From Chara braunii (taxonomy: Eukaryota; Streptophyta; Charophyceae; Charales; Characeae): a stretch of 20,821 nt of DNA. Below the pieces are notes generated by a model that did not search any database, had not been told where the DNA came from, and saw only the letters and a program-made list of their open reading frames with translations. Positions 18,530-20,821 of the stretch are shown here, in pieces (within the stretch, counting starts at the first letter, position 1; each line of letters starts with the position of its first letter). The position numbers and the translations under genes were made by a program. Location of the stretch: assembly GCA_003427395.1 (NCBI GenBank), contig BFEA01000759.1, positions 426,270 through 447,090 on the forward strand, written 5' to 3'.

Positions 18530-19572
18530 GTTCGGGACGTGTCCTCAGGCAGAATCTGATGGCCTGTCCACGTGCTCTTCACAGGCCTCCCTCCCTCCTT
18601 GGTTAGACGACGGTTCTCCAGAACCGCCTTCACTAATTTCGCCCACCTCCTTGTTGACACGTTGCTTGCCGAATCACACGTTTGCCCGGATTTCGCGATC
18701 TCGTCAGCCGTGGGTTCGATCGTCTTGCAGGTAATACCTTCATCCTGACAGAGCGCCTCTAGACCCGACTTCCTGAAACCCCGCAATCTTTTTTTCTCCA
18801 TCTGCAGAAAGTTGAATCTATCGTTATCGTCGAGTATATCTTTATTGGCCTGCCGTACAGGCGTAGCTTTCGGCCTGCCTTTCCTTGCCGTCCTCGGGAC
18901 ACTGCCAGCTGCCAGCTCCAGCCGATCCTTCAAGTTGGTACCTCTCGTCGCCATGCTTGCTGGCCCGGTTGATAACTTCTCAACCTGCTCCCGTAACTAG
19001 GCAACCTCATCCTCGGCTTCCTTTTTCTTTGCTTCCGCCTCTAGCCGCCTTTCCTCCGCATCTGCCCTTCTCTTCTTCAGAGCTTCGACCTCACGCAGAG
19101 TGCAATATTCCATATCCTTCATCTTCCTTAGCTCCTCCCGTATCATGGAAGGCGACTCCATTACTCGTAGCGTTGAGCGCTGCCTGTCATCACCTTCCGG
19201 TGTCGAGATGACAATGTTGCCCCGTTTGTTGCCTGGCCGTAAAACCTCGTTCATCCATAGCCTGGTTTCTTCCACAGATTGCTCTTTCTCTTTTCGTAAC
19301 GATCCAATCTCAGCTCTTAAATTGATCAAAATTTCCTTGTCCGCCTTCCTACTAGCTCGAAGATCTCGCAATTCCTTCATCACCGTACCCATTCCATTCT
19401 CCGTCGGGTTCCGCGGCTATGCGCCTCAGCTCTTCGTTCTCCCTTAACAGTCTGTCAGTTAAACCTTCATTACTTGAATTTTGTTTCTCCAATTTCTTAT
19501 AAAATTCCTCGTTCTCTCTTCTTAGACTCACCAGAGCCTCACTCTCGACGTTCTTCACGCTAGAGGTATGAG
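18526..19572 (-). pseudogene. Coiled-coil and helical N-terminal region of GIY-YIG element
   Basis: The frame enters at the insertion border (19572) already open, gives a Glu/Arg-rich coiled coil (SLRRENEEFYKKLEKQNSS, about 19530-19470), shifts frame near 19400, and continues as coiled coil to about 18997 (EALKKRRADAEERRLEAEAKKKEA). A single TAG at 18997-18999 separates this from the next piece in the same frame. That piece (18996-18529) has a basic segment (KGRPKATPVRQANKDI) and a helical region ending ILPEDTSRT just before the GIY-YIG frame. Function is unknown, with oligomerisation through the coiled coil likely. The lack of any start or 5' leader at 19572 indicates 5' truncation. Confidence 0.6.
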
Positions 19573-20821
19573 CCTCAGGAGAAATGGGGGAATTCGTTGG
19601 ACAAGGAGTTCTTACACTACTATCTAAAAAAGGGGATAATATATGGAACTATTGCCCGATAACCCTTCTCACAGTGGTTTATAAGCTAATAGCTAAAGCA
19701 CAAGCAAATCGTATGTCCACTGTAATTCCATAAATTATTCATCCATCTCAAACAGAGTTCATAAATGGTAGAAACATTCAGGATAATATCCTTCTGGTAA
19801 ATGAATTTCTGAAAAATTCTCGCCAGTCTAAACACAACGCTGCCTTTATCTTCATAGATTTTGAGAAGGCATATGATCATGTGGATTTTTTTTTTTTGGA
19901 TAAATGTTTGGAAAAAATTAATTTTGGTCCCAACTTTAGAAAATGGGTGAAAATTTTGCACCAAAATGCTACAACGAGGGTTATGGTCAATAATAATTTG
20001 GGCCCCCCCATTCCATTAGAAAGATCATTCAGACAAGGGTATCCCTTGGCACCTTTTCTTTTTGTCATTATCATGGAGGCACTAGCAGCAAATTTGAGAT
20101 AACACAAAGATATTCGACGAATACAATTCACTATTATTCCGAAAGAGGCTATTCCAGTCTGTTCCCTTTTTGCTGATGACCTATCTATAATGATTGATGC
20201 TACCAAGGAAAACATGACAGAAGTTCAAGATGATGGACAAATTTTGTCGCCTCTCAGATATGAAAGTTAACTGGGAAAACAAAACAGCTTGATGGTGGAT
20301 AGCGAGGGAGGCCACCAGAACTACCAAGGATAAAGTGGCTATCCCTGGATATTTCCATCAGATGATCAGAGTGCTAGGGATCTCACTATCAGCGGAAGGT
20401 AAACCAAAGATCCATAATGAATGAATCTCCCTACCAGCTCAATCTAAATCGGAAATATGGAAGAATAAATATACCTCAATTTTTGGCCGATTAATGATAA
20501 TAAACAATGTAATCCTAGCATCTATTTGGTATAAATCAGCGATCTGGGCTTTGGATAAAGCCTCCCTCAAATCTCTTCAATGATAATNAACTGCGTTCTT
20601 ATGGAGAGGTAATCATGAATACAATAATGTTATCACCAGGGTAGCATGGCAATCCATTATTCAACCAAAAGTAGGAGGGGGATTGGGAATCCTGGATCCT
20701 CTAACCCAGTCAAGGGCACTTTCGATCCAATGGATCGAACGATTATTGTTTAACCTTCAAACCCCATGGACACCTTTGACCTTGGAGCAAATCAAGCGCC
20801 TGACACCCTCCACGTCTGACG
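19573..20821 (+). pseudogene. LINE ORF2: reverse transcriptase and C-terminal region, degraded, runs off the window
   Basis: This continues the RT interrupted at 16659. Motifs in order are VLTLLSKKGD (about 19605), YCPITLLTVVYKLIAKAQANR (about 19640-19700), EFINGRNIQDNILL (about 19758), FIDFEKAYDHVD (motif A, about 19853), a motif B block beginning RQGYPLAPFLFVII (about 20033), and FADDLSIMID with the catalytic Asp pair (motif C, about 20170). After a frameshift near 20225 it continues through thumb-like sequence to FLWRG, then WQSIIQPKVGGGLGILDPL (about 20650-20700). That last stretch is the conserved C-terminal region of plant LINEs linked to the zf-RVT domain. In-frame stops occur at about 19731 and 20100, with several more after 20270. 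The 3' UTR and poly-A lie outside the window. Confidence 0.9.

Larger units (their letters stand above)
16660..19572 (-). mobile_element. Nested Penelope-like element remnant (GIY-YIG, hammerhead), inside LINE RT
   Basis: The LINE RT text stops at 16659 and resumes at 19573, with CCT at both borders (16657-16659 and 19573-19575). Between them everything recognisable is on the opposite strand. In order it holds a coiled-coil region, a GIY-YIG nuclease, a Cys-containing linker, a hammerhead ribozyme fold and about 290 bp of untranslated-looking sequence. From the literature, Penelope-like elements combine an RT with a GIY-YIG nuclease and carry hammerhead ribozymes in their pseudo-LTRs, and one clade (Naiad/Chlamys) has the nuclease N-terminal. 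No RT domain is visible here, so this is a deleted copy. The open frame at its right edge is cut mid-gene, as in 5'-truncated target-primed insertions. The 3-bp repeat at the borders may be a short target duplication or chance. Confidence 0.65.

Noticed and set aside
18690-18708. A second hammerhead-like core (CTGACGAG followed by CGAAA on the minus strand)
   Set aside because: Only four bases separate the two core strands' closing pair, so there is no room for a stem-loop II, and the sequence is within the coding frame of the GIY-YIG element.
20170-20215. CTGATGA followed by GAAA in the RT motif C region
   Set aside because: The stretch encodes the conserved FADD motif, and no helix II can form.

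Overview
This looks like a repeat-dense, gene-poor stretch of a eukaryotic nuclear genome, most likely a streptophyte (charophyte-type) green plant. The reasons are a plant-type L1-like LINE with a zf-RVT-like tail, a GIY-YIG retroelement of a kind known from the green lineage, and long decayed reading frames. The exact organism (Chara-like is my guess) is inference. I see no intact host gene, tRNA, rRNA, CRISPR array or bacterial-style operon. Isolated single Ns (4050, 4125, 4144, 4228, 4403-4406, 4425, 4430, 9888, 9923, 10017, 20588) mark uncertain consensus bases.

Layout. 1-734: G/C-homopolymer-rich, unassigned. 735-3183 (+): a decayed gene with the signature motifs of a protein family I recall as DUF7869 (IIDGIDQ, VDNCGGQ, GHTHTDIE), broken by frameshifts and in-frame stops. 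3352-4167, 5179-6820 and 7207-7809 (+): three decayed coding stretches I cannot identify. 7842-8618: a non-autonomous, hAT-like inverted-repeat element inside a (TA)n tract, with arrays of CGTTCGG at both ends. 8711-9292 (+): a fragment of the same LINE family that reappears at 13918-14510. 9293-9897: unassigned.

9898-12405 (-): LINE ORF1 (N-terminal domain, CCHC knuckle, low-complexity tail), preceded by repeated pyrimidine-rich sequence up to about 13.1 kb. 13162-20821 (+): the ORF1 C-terminal part, then APE endonuclease, RT motifs and a C-terminal zf-RVT-like region. The two LINE blocks are head to head, as either two insertions or one 5'-inverted copy.

The RT of the plus-strand LINE is interrupted between about 16660 and 19572 by an oppositely oriented element. 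On the minus strand this reads coiled coil, basic/helical region, GIY-YIG nuclease, Cys-containing linker, and then a sequence that folds as a complete type I hammerhead ribozyme (16950-16998). This is best read as an RT-less remnant of a Penelope-like element with the nuclease at the N-terminal side. The ribozyme and its position directly after the linker are the most interesting finding in the window.

Inferred order of events: LINE insertion, then Penelope-like insertion into its RT domain, then mutational decay of all the elements.
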